Assembly (NCBI GenBank): GCA_902506225.1
Contig: LR733345.1
Coordinates: 2,108,001 to 2,172,000 of the forward strand
DNA from: Faucicola sp902506225
Lineage (GTDB): Bacteria; Pseudomonadota; Gammaproteobacteria; Pseudomonadales; Moraxellaceae
DNA length: 64,000 nucleotides
Reading direction: 5' to 3'
The position numbers and the translations under genes were made by a program. Shown here piece by piece: positions 42,586 through 51,788 of this stretch. The notes under the pieces were generated by a model. The model did not search any database, had not been told where the DNA came from, and saw only the letters and a list, made by a program, of their open reading frames with translations. Each line of letters starts with the position of its first letter. Positions within the stretch are counted from its first letter, which is position 1.

Positions 42586-43044
42586 ATGGATAATCCACTT
42601 TTTGAATATTTAAAAAATAGCCCAATTTTTAGCCGTCTTGATCCTTATATGTTTCAAGTGGTCGAAAACTCACTGCATTTTAAACAGTTGAGTCCGCAAG
42701 AAGTGTTATTTACTGAAGGCGAGCATGGCGATTTTATGGCGTTTTTGCTGATTGGTGAGTTATCAGTTATTAAATACAGCCCTTCAGGAGCAGAAATTAA
42801 AGTCGGTGAAATTCGGGCGGGCGAAAGTACGGGTGAAATGGCACTGTTAGATTTATTAACTCGCTCCGCTACCATTAAAGCCGCCAGCCTGTGTGCGCTT
42901 GTCACCTTGTCCCGCGCTGACTTTGAGCGACTTTTATCAGATTATCCTCGTATCGGTGTTGAGATGCTGCGTGGCTTAGCGATTATCTTGAGCCTTAATC
43001 TTCGCCGTACTTCTGAACATTTGACCCGTGCAGTTAATGCGTAA
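42586..43044 (+). CDS. Cyclic nucleotide-binding domain protein
   Basis: 152 residues, essentially one cNMP-binding domain: LSPQEVLFTEGEHGDFMAFLLIGELSVIKYSPSGAEIKVGEIRAGESTGEMALLDLLTRSATIKA, the phosphate-binding cassette being GESTGEMALLDLLTRSA. No DNA-binding domain follows, so it is a stand-alone sensor rather than a CRP-type regulator; ligand binding is not certain. It begins 17 bases after the nitrilase gene on the same strand. Confidence 0.87.
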   Translation: MDNPLFEYLKNSPIFSRLDPYMFQVVENSLHFKQLSPQEVLFTEGEHGDFMAFLLIGELSVIKYSPSGAEIKVGEIRAGESTGEMALLDLLTRSATIKAASLCALVTLSRADFERLLSDYPRIGVEMLRGLAIILSLNLRRTSEHLTRAVNA

Positions 43045-43132
43045 GATGGCTAGGGCTGATGTGGCTAGGCTTAAGTTTAATATTTTTTTCATGCCTAATA
43101 TTACTGCTTAACTTGCCTATTATGGTTGTGAG

Positions 43133-44170
43133 CTATCGCCGTGAGCGGGGATGCGCTTTGTCATATACTTGCGATAAATGCCCAAAATCCAAATGGGTAT
43201 AAATCTGTGTGGTACTAATATCACTGTGTCCTAGCAGTTCTTGAACGCCACGCAAATCACCACTATCACTTAAAATATGTGACGCAAAACAGTGCCTTAG
43301 CAAATGCGGGTATAAGTCTTGCGCGATGCCGGCTCGTTTGGCCTGTAGCTTAATACGCAGCTGCACGGTGCGCGTTGAGATACGCGTCCCATAACGCTCA
43401 CTGACGAATACCGCAGGGTCTTGCTCTTCCACCCACAGCGAGCGATGCGGCAAATAGTTGATGAGTGCTTGCCAGGCTTTTTCGCCAATCGGTACGATGC
43501 GCGTTTTTCCGCCTTTACCCAGTACTCGTAACAGCCGCTGTGATTTGTCAATGTCAGACATATTAAGTCCCACGAGCTCGCCGACCCGCAAACCACTGCC
43601 ATACAGTAACTCTAGCATGGCTTTATCGCGCATCCACAACCGCGCTTCATGGCTATCTTCTGGCGCAGCTTGGTCTAATAACTGGGATAATACATCGATA
43701 TCAAGTAATGTGGGCAAGGGTCTCGGGGGGCGTTTGAGGCGTATGGTTGTGGTGGGATTTAGCGTCATCAGCTGCTGAGCAATCAACCATTTATAAAGTT
43801 GACGCAACACGGTCAGTTCATATTGACTACTGGATTTGGATATTTTATCGACATCCAAGCGACGAATTAGGAAGTCTGACAACTGCTGACGGGTGATGTG
43901 ACAAAGCTCGGTATGTTGCTCATAGCAATATGGCAAAAAAGGCTGTAGCGCTTGGCGGTAGCTTTTGATGGTCGCCGCGCTATAACGCTTACTGCTTAGC
44001 TCAGCAAGCCAGCGATCTACCAAAGCTTGGTCATCGGTATTGAGCACAGTTTCTGCCTCATGTGGCGTTACGTGAGTAAGCAAATCATCGATTGCTGATT
44101 TGCCTACACGGCTGCGCTGATTTTTCCCTTGACTATTTTTGCCTTGACTTAGGATACGGCTAGTTGGCAT
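43133..44170 (-). CDS. xerC: Tyrosine recombinase XerC
   Basis: 345 residues. N-terminal SAM-like core-binding domain (ALVDRWLAELSSKRYSAATIKSYRQAL) and catalytic domain with Arg195 (GSGLRVGEL), Lys in GKGGKTR, His289 and Arg292 (HLLRHCFASH), His315 (LLGHSDIS) and nucleophile Tyr324 (TTQIYTH). XerC and XerD resolve chromosome dimers at dif. It is about 45 residues longer than E. coli XerC because of a basic N-terminal tail (MPTSRILSQGKNSQGKNQRSR). Last gene of the lptM-lysA-dapF-xerC group, 24 bases after dapF. Confidence 0.93.
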   Translation of the reverse strand: MPTSRILSQGKNSQGKNQRSRVGKSAIDDLLTHVTPHEAETVLNTDDQALVDRWLAELSSKRYSAATIKSYRQALQPFLPYCYEQHTELCHITRQQLSDFLIRRLDVDKISKSSSQYELTVLRQLYKWLIAQQLMTLNPTTTIRLKRPPRPLPTLLDIDVLSQLLDQAAPEDSHEARLWMRDKAMLELLYGSGLRVGELVGLNMSDIDKSQRLLRVLGKGGKTRIVPIGEKAWQALINYLPHRSLWVEEQDPAVFVSERYGTRISTRTVQLRIKLQAKRAGIAQDLYPHLLRHCFASHILSDSGDLRGVQELLGHSDISTTQIYTHLDFGHLSQVYDKAHPRSRR

Positions 44171-44194
44171 AGTGTCGGTTAGCGAGGTTGGGTG

Positions 44195-45127
44195 CTATTC
44201 ATGGTAAGGATGTCCCTCGTCTGAGCGATGTTCCTCACTTGATTGTGCCGGCGCAAATTTTAGCCCCGCACCTGCCATCAAACCCTCAGGACTAAACACC
44301 CCTTCGTACACAAAGGTCGCAGGACCGGTCATATACACAGGATAGCCTTCTTGCCAACGAATCACCAAACTGCCACCATACAACTGGGCTCGAATATCCA
44401 CGCCTTCATCTAGCCAGCCTTCACGCACCCCTGTCGCAACGGCAGCACACGCGCCCGTACCACAAGCTTGCGTTTCGCCCACGCCGCGCTCATAGACGCG
44501 TAGCCTGATATGGCGATTATTCATCACCTGCATAAACCCGACATTGACATGCTCAGGAAATGCAGGGTGGCTCTCAATCGCTTTACCGAGTTTTTCCACC
44601 TCGGCGGTCAATACATCATCCACTTTGATGACGGCATGGGGATTGCCCATATTGGCGACATAGAGTGTCACAGGCGTACCATCCACATTGAGCCGATATG
44701 AGTTTTGAACTTTAGTAATGGTTTTGGGGGTAAAAGGAATCTCATCAGGCTCGAATTTTGGTTTGCCCATATCCACTTTTACCCAGCCATAATCATCGGT
44801 GCTAAGGGTGATAATACCGCTGGCGGTTTCTACCCGAATACGCTGTTTAAATGACAATTTACGCGCCTGCACAAAGCGGGCAAAACACCTAGCACCATTG
44901 CCGCATTGCTGCACTTCACTGCCATCTTTGTTAAAAATACGATAGCGAAAATCGACATCAGGGCGGCTTGGCGGCTCAACAATCAGCAACTGGTCAAAGC
45001 CAATGCCTAAGTGTCTATCCCCTAACAACGCTACCAACTCTTTGGTCAAGTGAAGCCGCTGTGTGACCAGGTCAATGACCATAAAGTCATTCCCCAGTCC
45101 ATGCATTTTGGTAAATTCAATTAACAT
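44195..45127 (-). CDS. dapF: Diaminopimelate epimerase
   Basis: 310 residues. The two catalytic cysteines are Cys75 in VQQCGNGARC and Cys222 in TQACGTGACAAV, each in its conserved loop; MHGLGNDFMVID is the family start. It interconverts LL- and meso-diaminopimelate for lysine and peptidoglycan. The C-terminus carries a roughly 30-residue extra tail (SPEGLMAGAGLKFAPAQSSEEHRSDEGHPYHE). A terminator separates it from lysA, so it may have its own promoter. Confidence 0.96.
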   Translation of the reverse strand: MLIEFTKMHGLGNDFMVIDLVTQRLHLTKELVALLGDRHLGIGFDQLLIVEPPSRPDVDFRYRIFNKDGSEVQQCGNGARCFARFVQARKLSFKQRIRVETASGIITLSTDDYGWVKVDMGKPKFEPDEIPFTPKTITKVQNSYRLNVDGTPVTLYVANMGNPHAVIKVDDVLTAEVEKLGKAIESHPAFPEHVNVGFMQVMNNRHIRLRVYERGVGETQACGTGACAAVATGVREGWLDEGVDIRAQLYGGSLVIRWQEGYPVYMTGPATFVYEGVFSPEGLMAGAGLKFAPAQSSEEHRSDEGHPYHE

Positions 45128-45204
45128 TGTTATTCCTTAAAATTATTTTGATTTATGCACGCTATCTTATCATGATAGCTGATTTTTTATAAGGTAATTG
45201 GGGA

Positions 45205-45273
45205 ACAAAAAAACCTTAGCAAGTCAAGCAATTTGGGCTCGGTTGCTAAGGTTTTGGTTTCAGTTGCTAAGGT
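45205..45273 (-). terminator. Terminator of lysA with a duplicated arm
   Basis: On the plus strand ACCTTAGCAA (45213-45222) is complementary to TTGCTAAGGT, present twice (45243-45252 and 45264-45273). On the minus strand either copy can pair with the distal arm, which runs into seven T residues. The unit containing the second arm (GTTGCTAAGGTTTTGG) is a direct repeat about 21 bases apart. It lies between lysA and dapF. Confidence 0.8.
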
Positions 45274-45330
45274 TTTGGGCTCAGCGGGATAATAAGGCTT
45301 AGCGTTGCCAGCAAACCTTATAGGATAGAT

Positions 45331-46638
45331 TTAATCTACCAATTTTTCATTTTGCCAAAGGCTCTCAACCGTTTCACGCTCGCGAATGACATGGGCGTGA
45401 CCCTCTTTGACCAAAATTTCACAAGCACGTGGGCGGCTATTGTAATTGCTCGACATCACAAACCCATACGCCCCTGCGCCTGTGATGGCTAGAATATCAT
45501 TGTCAGCCAATGCCAACACACGGTTTTTTGCCAAAAAATCGCCCGTCTCACAAATCGCCCCGACCATATCCCATACTTTGGGTTCAACTGGTGAGTTCAA
45601 CTGTGTGGGGATGACCGCCATCTCTGACTGATAAAGTGCCGGACGAATTAAATCATTCATCGCGGCATCGACAATGGCAAAATTTTTGTGTTCGGTAGGT
45701 TTTAAAATATCTACGCGGGTCAATAATACGCCTGCATTGGCAACGATGCTACGACCTGGCTCTAGATACAGTGTTAAGCCTAAAGTTTTCAGTTTTGGTA
45801 AGAGTAACTGCGCAAATTCTTCAATACTTGCAACATCTTCGTCAATATACTGCACACCCAAGCCACCACCCAAATCAATATGCTCAAGCGCAATACCTTG
45901 CTTGGCAAGTGCGTGAATCATCTCAATGACTTTATCCAATGCATCCATAAAAGGCTGAACTTGGGTCAACTGCGAGCCAATATGGCAATCAATACCGACG
46001 ACTTTTAGGTGCGGTAGGTCATGGGCAATTTGGTAGATACGGGGCGCATCCTCATGGGTAATGCCGAATTTATTTTCTTTGAGCCCTGTGGAGATATACG
46101 GATGGGTTTGCGCGTCAACATTGGGGTTGACGCGTAGCGAAATTGGCGCTTGTTGCTGTAGTTTGCCCGCCACTGCATTGATACGGTACAGCTCAGCTTC
46201 TGATTCGACATTAAAGCAAGCAATCCCTACTTCAAGGGCTGTGCGGATATCTTCGGCGGTTTTGCCAAGTCCTGAAAATACGATTTTTTTGGGATCACCA
46301 CCTGCAGCCAAAACCCGCGCAAGCTCGCCCCCTGTAACAATATCAAACCCTGCTCCTGCTTTAGCAAGTTCGTTTAATACAGCAAGGTTACTATTGGCTT
46401 TTACCGCATAACAAATCTGATGGTCAATCTCAGCAAAACTATCATCATAAGCTTTATAGGCTGCCAAAATCGCCTGCTGACTATACACATAGGTCGGTGT
46501 GCCGAAGGTCTTTGCGATATCTGCAAGACTGATGCCATCCATCATCAAGGCATTGCCATCATAACTCAGACCGTTGATTGACTTGACGTGTTCGGTCGGG
46601 TTGATTGCTAAGCTTGCGGCTGCATCATCAGTAATCAT
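45331..46638 (-). CDS. lysA: Diaminopimelate decarboxylase
   Basis: 435 residues from the ATG at 46638, with GGAGGT in place. PLP lysine is Lys80 in ICYAVKANSNL; the family motifs VGIDCHIGSQ, DLGGGLGVQY, EPGRS and CETGDFLAKNR are intact. It decarboxylates meso-diaminopimelate to lysine. Its start overlaps the end of lptM by 11 bases, consistent with coupled translation. Confidence 0.96.
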   Translation of the reverse strand: MITDDAAASLAINPTEHVKSINGLSYDGNALMMDGISLADIAKTFGTPTYVYSQQAILAAYKAYDDSFAEIDHQICYAVKANSNLAVLNELAKAGAGFDIVTGGELARVLAAGGDPKKIVFSGLGKTAEDIRTALEVGIACFNVESEAELYRINAVAGKLQQQAPISLRVNPNVDAQTHPYISTGLKENKFGITHEDAPRIYQIAHDLPHLKVVGIDCHIGSQLTQVQPFMDALDKVIEMIHALAKQGIALEHIDLGGGLGVQYIDEDVASIEEFAQLLLPKLKTLGLTLYLEPGRSIVANAGVLLTRVDILKPTEHKNFAIVDAAMNDLIRPALYQSEMAVIPTQLNSPVEPKVWDMVGAICETGDFLAKNRVLALADNDILAITGAGAYGFVMSSNYNSRPRACEILVKEGHAHVIRERETVESLWQNEKLVD

Positions 46639-46948
46639 TTTTACCTCCAACCGATGGCACAGATGGCACAGATGGCGTAGTCGCTGAGTGAGGCGCTGAT
46701 TGCGGTAATGGGGTTGCGTTATTGTCGATCATGACGTTGGGATCTTGGGTGTTGATATCGACTTTGGTATCAGAGGCATTAGCAGTGGTGCTGGTCGGTT
46801 TGGCGGCAGCATCGACTACTTGTTGGCTATTGTTGCTGGTGTTGCTGGGTAGGTACAATGCCCCTTTTTGCCCACATCCTGTCAGCACATGGGTTGCCAA
46901 CATGACCGTCAGCACGGCAACTGTTGGGGATAGTTTTGAAATTTGCAT
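46628..46948 (-). CDS. lptM: LptM/YifL-like lipoprotein
   Basis: 106 residues. The signal peptide ends in lipobox VLTGC, followed by GQKGALYLP, the conserved LptM (YifL) motif just after the lipidated cysteine. LptM helps mature the LptD-LptE lipopolysaccharide translocon. The remainder is a low-complexity Ala/Thr/Asn/Pro tail. AAGGG precedes the ATG. Heads the lysA-dapF-xerC cluster as in Acinetobacter and enterics. Confidence 0.87.
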   Translation of the reverse strand: MQISKLSPTVAVLTVMLATHVLTGCGQKGALYLPSNTSNNSQQVVDAAAKPTSTTANASDTKVDINTQDPNVMIDNNATPLPQSAPHSATTPSVPSVPSVGGKNDY

Positions 46949-47314
46949 GAATGCCCTTAACTTTAAGAATAAAATAAGTGAAGAATAAAATAAGTGTAAA
47001 AATAAAATTTGTGATAGGGTTATTGTAGCTGTTTTTGCGTTTTATAAGCAATTATCTCACCTTATTTCTCACCTTATTAAAGATGAGCATTAAATCCATG
47101 ATTTTTGTTAATTTTTCATTTTTGTTAACGCTATCACTATTATGGTATGCTTTTTTGCTATAGTGATGACAACAAAAATTTGGCAAAAAATTACCACAAT
47201 ACATTTTTTTTAATTTACAATAAATTACTTAAGACAAGGATAGCTTAAAATTTAATCCAGTTAGGAAGGGGCTTGTTGCAAGGAATGCACAAGATCTTAT
47301 CTAAAGGAACAGCC
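46949..47314. other. Divergent intergenic region (lptM / ackA)
   Basis: This 366-base AT-rich region holds promoters for both directions. A possible ackA promoter is TTGTTA (47122-47127) with TATGCT (47146-47151). An inverted repeat ATCACTAT (47133-47140) / ATAGTGAT (47160-47167) overlaps it and may be an operator. No gene seen. Confidence 0.55.
47133..47167. promoter_or_regulatory. Inverted repeat over the possible ackA promoter
   Basis: ATCACTAT and ATAGTGAT are perfect 8-bp inverted copies 19 bases apart, enclosing the putative -10 element. Position suggests a regulator site controlling acetate metabolism; no regulator is identified. Confidence 0.45.
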
Positions 47315-48490
47315 ATGCAAAATCCGATCTTAGTACTTAATTGTGGGTCTTCATCAATTAAATACGCGTTATTAAGCAATGACAGCAGCGAGCGCGTTGC
47401 CGGTCTTGCGGAGAACTTGGGCTTAGATACAGCACGTATCAAACACACCGACCTCAATGGGGAAAAAGTCGAAATCTCTTTGGCAGGCGCCAATCACCAA
47501 TGGGCGCTGCAAAAAATATTAGGTTTATTAGCCGCTTACAAACCCGTTGCCGTGGGTCACCGTGTGGTGCATGGGGGACGCGAGTTTTCTCATGCCGAAA
47601 AGGTCAATGACCATGTCTTGGCGGAAGTCAAACGGCTAAAAGTATTGGCACCCCTACACAACCCCGCCCATGCCTTAGGTATTGAAGCGGTGGAAAAAAT
47701 CTATCCAGATTTGCCGCAAGTGGTCGTGTTTGATACCGCCTTTCACCAAACCATGCCCGCCAAAGCTTACCGCTATGCCATTCCAAAAGATTTGTACAAT
47801 GAGCATTATATCCGTCGCTATGGCTTTCATGGTAGCTCGCACGCCTATGTCAGCCACCGCGCTGACAGCCTAGTCCCTCACAACCAAGCCAATGGTTGGA
47901 TTACGGTGCATTTGGGCAATGGTTGCTCGTTAACCGCCGTGTATGATGGCAAAAGTCTGGACACCAGCATGGGTCTGACCCCGCTTGAAGGCGTGGTCAT
48001 GGGTACGCGCAGTGGTGATGTTGACCCAAGTTTGCATATTCATTTACACCGTATTTTGGGCTATAGCCTTGACCAAATTGATACGATTTTGAATAAACAA
48101 AGCGGGTTGTTGGGCATTTCAGGTATCTCAAGCGATATGCGCACGGTGGAGCAAGCCGCCAACGAAGGCAACGAAGATGCCAAACTTGCCATCGAAATTT
48201 TCTGTTATAAAGCAGCCCGTTATATCGCTTCACTCAGCTGTGCATTACCGACCTTTACTGGCTTGGTTTTTACCGGGGGTATCGGTGAAAACAGCGCCTC
48301 AATTCGCCAAAAAATCTTACAAAACTTGCCGCATTTTGGTATCAAAGCGAATCTTGACAAAAATGCCGAACTCTCTCGCGGCGTAGAAGGTAGTTTCCAC
48401 CAAGCCGACAGCCTACTGCAATTATGGGTGATTCCGACCGATGAAGAATACCAAATCGCCAAAGAAACCAAAGAAGTCTTAGGTTTATAG
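47315..48490 (+). CDS. ackA: Acetate kinase
   Basis: 391 residues from the ATG at 47315 (AAAGGA upstream; an in-frame start at 47273 is unlikely). ASKHA-fold signatures: VLNCGSSSIKYALL, VGHRVVHGG, YGFHGSSHAYVS, HLGNGCSLTA, MGLTPLEGVVMGTRSGDVDP and VFTGGIGENS. It interconverts acetyl phosphate and ADP with acetate and ATP. Followed by pta after 64 bases, the standard acetate operon. Confidence 0.96.
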   Translation: MQNPILVLNCGSSSIKYALLSNDSSERVAGLAENLGLDTARIKHTDLNGEKVEISLAGANHQWALQKILGLLAAYKPVAVGHRVVHGGREFSHAEKVNDHVLAEVKRLKVLAPLHNPAHALGIEAVEKIYPDLPQVVVFDTAFHQTMPAKAYRYAIPKDLYNEHYIRRYGFHGSSHAYVSHRADSLVPHNQANGWITVHLGNGCSLTAVYDGKSLDTSMGLTPLEGVVMGTRSGDVDPSLHIHLHRILGYSLDQIDTILNKQSGLLGISGISSDMRTVEQAANEGNEDAKLAIEIFCYKAARYIASLSCALPTFTGLVFTGGIGENSASIRQKILQNLPHFGIKANLDKNAELSRGVEGSFHQADSLLQLWVIPTDEEYQIAKETKEVLGL

Positions 48491-48554
48491 ACCCTCTCAC
48501 CCTGATGCCTTATCTGGGTTTTTAGTTTGAATAAAACAACAAATAGGAACTATT

Positions 48555-50714
48555 ATGCAAACGATTTTATTTGTGCCTACCAGTAGCGGCATTGGCTTGA
48601 CCTCAGCTTGTTTGGGTTTTATCCGTGCACTTGATTATATCGGGCTAAAAGCCGGATTTTTAAAACCTTTTAGCCAAAATATCACTGCCAATCATGAGAG
48701 TGATGACAGCTCAAGTGTGCTTGCAAAACATGCCTTTAACTTAAACCCGCCACCCTCCATTGACCGCAGCCGCTTAGAGCGCGTGATTGGGGATGGTCAG
48801 TTGGATGACTTGATGGAAGAAGTGGTTGCGATGCACCAAGCATTGGCTGAGCAATATGACGTTATCGTGTGTGAAGGTCTGGCTGCCGACAATGATTCAA
48901 GTTATGCGGAGTTGGTGAATTTAGCCATCGTCAATGCGCTAGACGCCAAAGTCATCTTGGTCAGTAGTGGCGATATTGCAAACCCTGATAGTTTGGTAGA
49001 CAAGCTAGATATTTTTGCCCGTGATTTTGGCGGTATGGCAAGCGAGCGTACGTTAGGCACGATTTTGATGCGCGTCAAAAACATGGACAACCATTATGAT
49101 GAAGCACCCGTCGCCCCTGGTAAAGCCAAAGTTGATTTGGCAGCTGAGCAGTTACAGGCGATTAAATCTCACTCCCCTTATTTTGACTCCGATAAATTTC
49201 GCTTGATTGGCGTGGTGCCTTTTAGCAATACTTTAAGTGTCCCCCGTACCTGGGACGTGGCTCGTGAACTTGATGCCAAATGGCTCAATGAAGGTGACGC
49301 CAAAAACCGCCGTGTGCTCAATACTTTACTGGTTGCGCGTACCGTTGCCAATATTGAGGATTCTTTCACCCGTGGCAACTTACTGGTGACGGCAGGCGAC
49401 CGTGATGATTTGATTTTGGCGACTGCGCTTAGCACCATGAATGGTGTACCGCTAGCAGGTCTTATTCTGACAGGCGGCATCATGCCAAACCAAAAAATTA
49501 TCAATCTGTGTCGCCCCGCGCTAAAAACGGGGATTCCTGTGATGCTGGTTGACACTGACAGCTTTGATACCGTCACCAAACTTAACCACATCAGCCATGA
49601 AATCCCCGCAGATGATACCACTCGCGCCTGTGAAGTCACCGATTTTGTCGCCGCGCATTTGGATTTGGACTGGATCAAGACCACTTTTAGTCAAGGCAAC
49701 CACAACCGCAAACTCTCGCCTTCGGCTTTTCGTCATACCTTGGTCAAAAAAGCCCAAGCTGCCAAAAAAACCATCGTACTCCCTGAGGGCGCTGAGCCCC
49801 GTACCGTTGAAGCGGCGGTCATCTGTCAGACTCGTGGTATTGCCCATTGTATCTTACTTGCCAAACGCAGTGAGGTCGAAGAGGTTGCCAAGAACTTGGG
49901 GCTCACCCTACCTGAAGGCCTGCAGATTCTTGACCCAGATACCTTGATTGACAAGTACGTCAAACCCATGGTTGAGCGCCGTAAAGGCAAACTCGATGAA
50001 CTACAAGCCCATGAACAGCTCAAAGACACTGTCGTGCTGGGTACGATGATGCTGCATTTGGGTGAAGTCGATGGTCTGGTATCTGGCGCTGTGCATACTA
50101 CCGCCAATACTGTCCGCCCGGCGTTTCAGTTAATTAAGACAGCGCCGCAGTACTCGCTGGTATCGTCAATTTTCTTTATGCTACTGCCTGAGCAAGTGGT
50201 GGTATATGGTGACTGTGCCATCAACCCAGACCCTACCGCAGAGCAGCTGGCTGAAATTGCCCTGCAATCTGCCCAATCTGCCAAAGCGTTTGGTATCGAA
50301 CCCAAAGTTGCCATGATTAGTTACTCGACGGGTTCATCAGGTGAAGGCGCAGACGTGGATAAAGTGCGTCAAGCCACCGAAATCGCCAAAGCCAAAGCGG
50401 CTGAGATAGGCATGGCTAGTTTACTCATTGACGGTCCGTTACAATATGACGCAGCCAGTGTCGCAAGCGTGGCAAAGTCCAAAGCGCCAAACTCGCTAGT
50501 GGCAGGTCAAGCCAATGTGTTTATCTTCCCAGATTTGAATACTGGCAATACCACTTATAAAGCGGTGCAGCGCTCTGCCAACGTAGTGAGCGTCGGTCCT
50601 ATGCTGCAAGGCTTGAATAAGCCTGTGAATGACTTGTCGCGTGGCGCCTTGGTTGAAGATATTGTCTATACCATTGCGCTCACAGCGGTTCAAGCCGATA
50701 GCGGTGAGTTTTAA
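48555..50714 (+). CDS. pta: Phosphate acetyltransferase (long form)
   Basis: 719 residues: an N-terminal P-loop-like/BioD-type domain (TILFVPTSSGIGLTSACLGFIRAL), a DRTGG domain in the middle, and the C-terminal PTA/PTB catalytic domain (KKTIVLPEGAEPRTVEAA, VVYGDCAINPDPTAEQLAEIA, ISYSTGSSGEG, DGPLQYDAA, NVFIFPDLNTGNTTYK). It makes acetyl phosphate from acetyl-CoA and forms the acetate path with AckA. Confidence 0.96.
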   Translation: MQTILFVPTSSGIGLTSACLGFIRALDYIGLKAGFLKPFSQNITANHESDDSSSVLAKHAFNLNPPPSIDRSRLERVIGDGQLDDLMEEVVAMHQALAEQYDVIVCEGLAADNDSSYAELVNLAIVNALDAKVILVSSGDIANPDSLVDKLDIFARDFGGMASERTLGTILMRVKNMDNHYDEAPVAPGKAKVDLAAEQLQAIKSHSPYFDSDKFRLIGVVPFSNTLSVPRTWDVARELDAKWLNEGDAKNRRVLNTLLVARTVANIEDSFTRGNLLVTAGDRDDLILATALSTMNGVPLAGLILTGGIMPNQKIINLCRPALKTGIPVMLVDTDSFDTVTKLNHISHEIPADDTTRACEVTDFVAAHLDLDWIKTTFSQGNHNRKLSPSAFRHTLVKKAQAAKKTIVLPEGAEPRTVEAAVICQTRGIAHCILLAKRSEVEEVAKNLGLTLPEGLQILDPDTLIDKYVKPMVERRKGKLDELQAHEQLKDTVVLGTMMLHLGEVDGLVSGAVHTTANTVRPAFQLIKTAPQYSLVSSIFFMLLPEQVVVYGDCAINPDPTAEQLAEIALQSAQSAKAFGIEPKVAMISYSTGSSGEGADVDKVRQATEIAKAKAAEIGMASLLIDGPLQYDAASVASVAKSKAPNSLVAGQANVFIFPDLNTGNTTYKAVQRSANVVSVGPMLQGLNKPVNDLSRGALVEDIVYTIALTAVQADSGEF

Positions 50715-50729
50715 GCTTTTATATTTAAA

Positions 50730-50758
50730 AAAAGGTGAGTGTGACACTCGCCTTTTTG
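50730..50758 (+). terminator. Rho-independent terminator of ackA-pta
   Basis: AAAGGTGAGTG and ACTCGCCTTT pair around a short loop and are followed by T residues, 16 bases after the pta stop. Confidence 0.88.
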
Positions 50759-50919
50759 TTGTCTGTCACCCTTGCCTGTCACACAGAATATCAGCTTAAA
50801 TGCAATGCAAGGCTACTTTTCCACCACTAGGCTAGTGCGCCACAATCTGTTATGCCCAAAAATTGCTTTATGCTAAAATGTCGCTCAACCACATATAACT
50901 TTATCGCTGGGTGACCAAC

Positions 50920-51723
50920 ATGGCACATTCGCAGAACTATTCAACGAGCGTTGACGCCCGACTTGCCGTATTGATTGATGCTGATAATGCGTCAGTCAAT
51001 CATCTTGATGCGCTGTTGTCTGAAATTGCCACGCTCGGGATTAGTAGCGTTCGACGCGCGTATGGTGATTGGACGCGCCCACAATTAAACAGCTGGAAAA
51101 ATGTGTTACTGAGCTATTCGATTCAGCCGATTCAGCAATTTAGCTACACCACGGGTAAAAATGCTACCGATGCAAGTTTAATCATTGATGCGATGGATTT
51201 GTTGTATACCGAGCGTTTTGATGGGTTTTGTTTGGTGTCATCTGACAGCGATTTTACCCGACTTGCCCAGCGTATTCGTGAGCAAGGGTTATTGGTGTAT
51301 GGTTTTGGTCGTAGTAACACCCCCAAGCCTTTTGTGCAAGCCTGTGACCGTTTTACTTATCTTGAGTTTTTTGAAGAAAACCAACCCCCTTCGACGGTAG
51401 ATTTTTATGACTCTGCTGATATGCTGTTCTCCACCAAAGGCAATCAAATGAAGCCTGTGGATGTCGCCATCACTTTGGTCAAGCTTGCTATCTCAAGCAT
51501 GGCGGATGACCAAGGCTGGGCAAATATCGCACCTGTCAAAAACTATCTGCTCAAAGTTGAGCCCGATTTTGATGCGCGCTTGTTTAACTTTAATAAATTC
51601 AGTGATTTTCTACGTGCTTATCCGCGCTACTTTGAGGTACAAGAGCGCTACCCCAATGACAATCAGCATAAAGTGATTTTTGTGCGCAATGTACCAACCG
51701 ATGAACCGCCAAACCAACCGTAA
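50920..51723 (+). CDS. NYN domain protein with OST-HTH/LOTUS domain
   Basis: 267 residues from the ATG at 50920. The N-terminal NYN (PIN-like nuclease) domain shows AVLIDADNASVNHLDALL, GKNATDASLIIDAMDLLY and CLVSSDSDFTRLAQRIREQGLLVYGFG, supplying the acidic metal-binding residues. The C-terminal part (residues about 180-262) is an OST-HTH/LOTUS-type RNA-binding domain (ITLVKLAISSMADDQGWANIAPVKNYLL, FSDFLRAYPRYFEVQ). LabA-like NYN-LOTUS proteins are presumed RNA-processing enzymes; substrate unknown. It stands alone upstream of nadD. Confidence 0.87.
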   Translation: MAHSQNYSTSVDARLAVLIDADNASVNHLDALLSEIATLGISSVRRAYGDWTRPQLNSWKNVLLSYSIQPIQQFSYTTGKNATDASLIIDAMDLLYTERFDGFCLVSSDSDFTRLAQRIREQGLLVYGFGRSNTPKPFVQACDRFTYLEFFEENQPPSTVDFYDSADMLFSTKGNQMKPVDVAITLVKLAISSMADDQGWANIAPVKNYLLKVEPDFDARLFNFNKFSDFLRAYPRYFEVQERYPNDNQHKVIFVRNVPTDEPPNQP

Positions 51724-51788
51724 GGTGTGTCAGTGATGATGAAGGATTTTAGTTTTGTTTACCCCAACTTTGAATTAGGCGGGTGGTT

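Noticed and set aside
43133..44170. Integrase of a mobile element
   Set aside because: The tyrosine recombinase is in the conserved lptM-lysA-dapF-xerC cluster with XerC-like motifs, and no attachment site or cargo is nearby.
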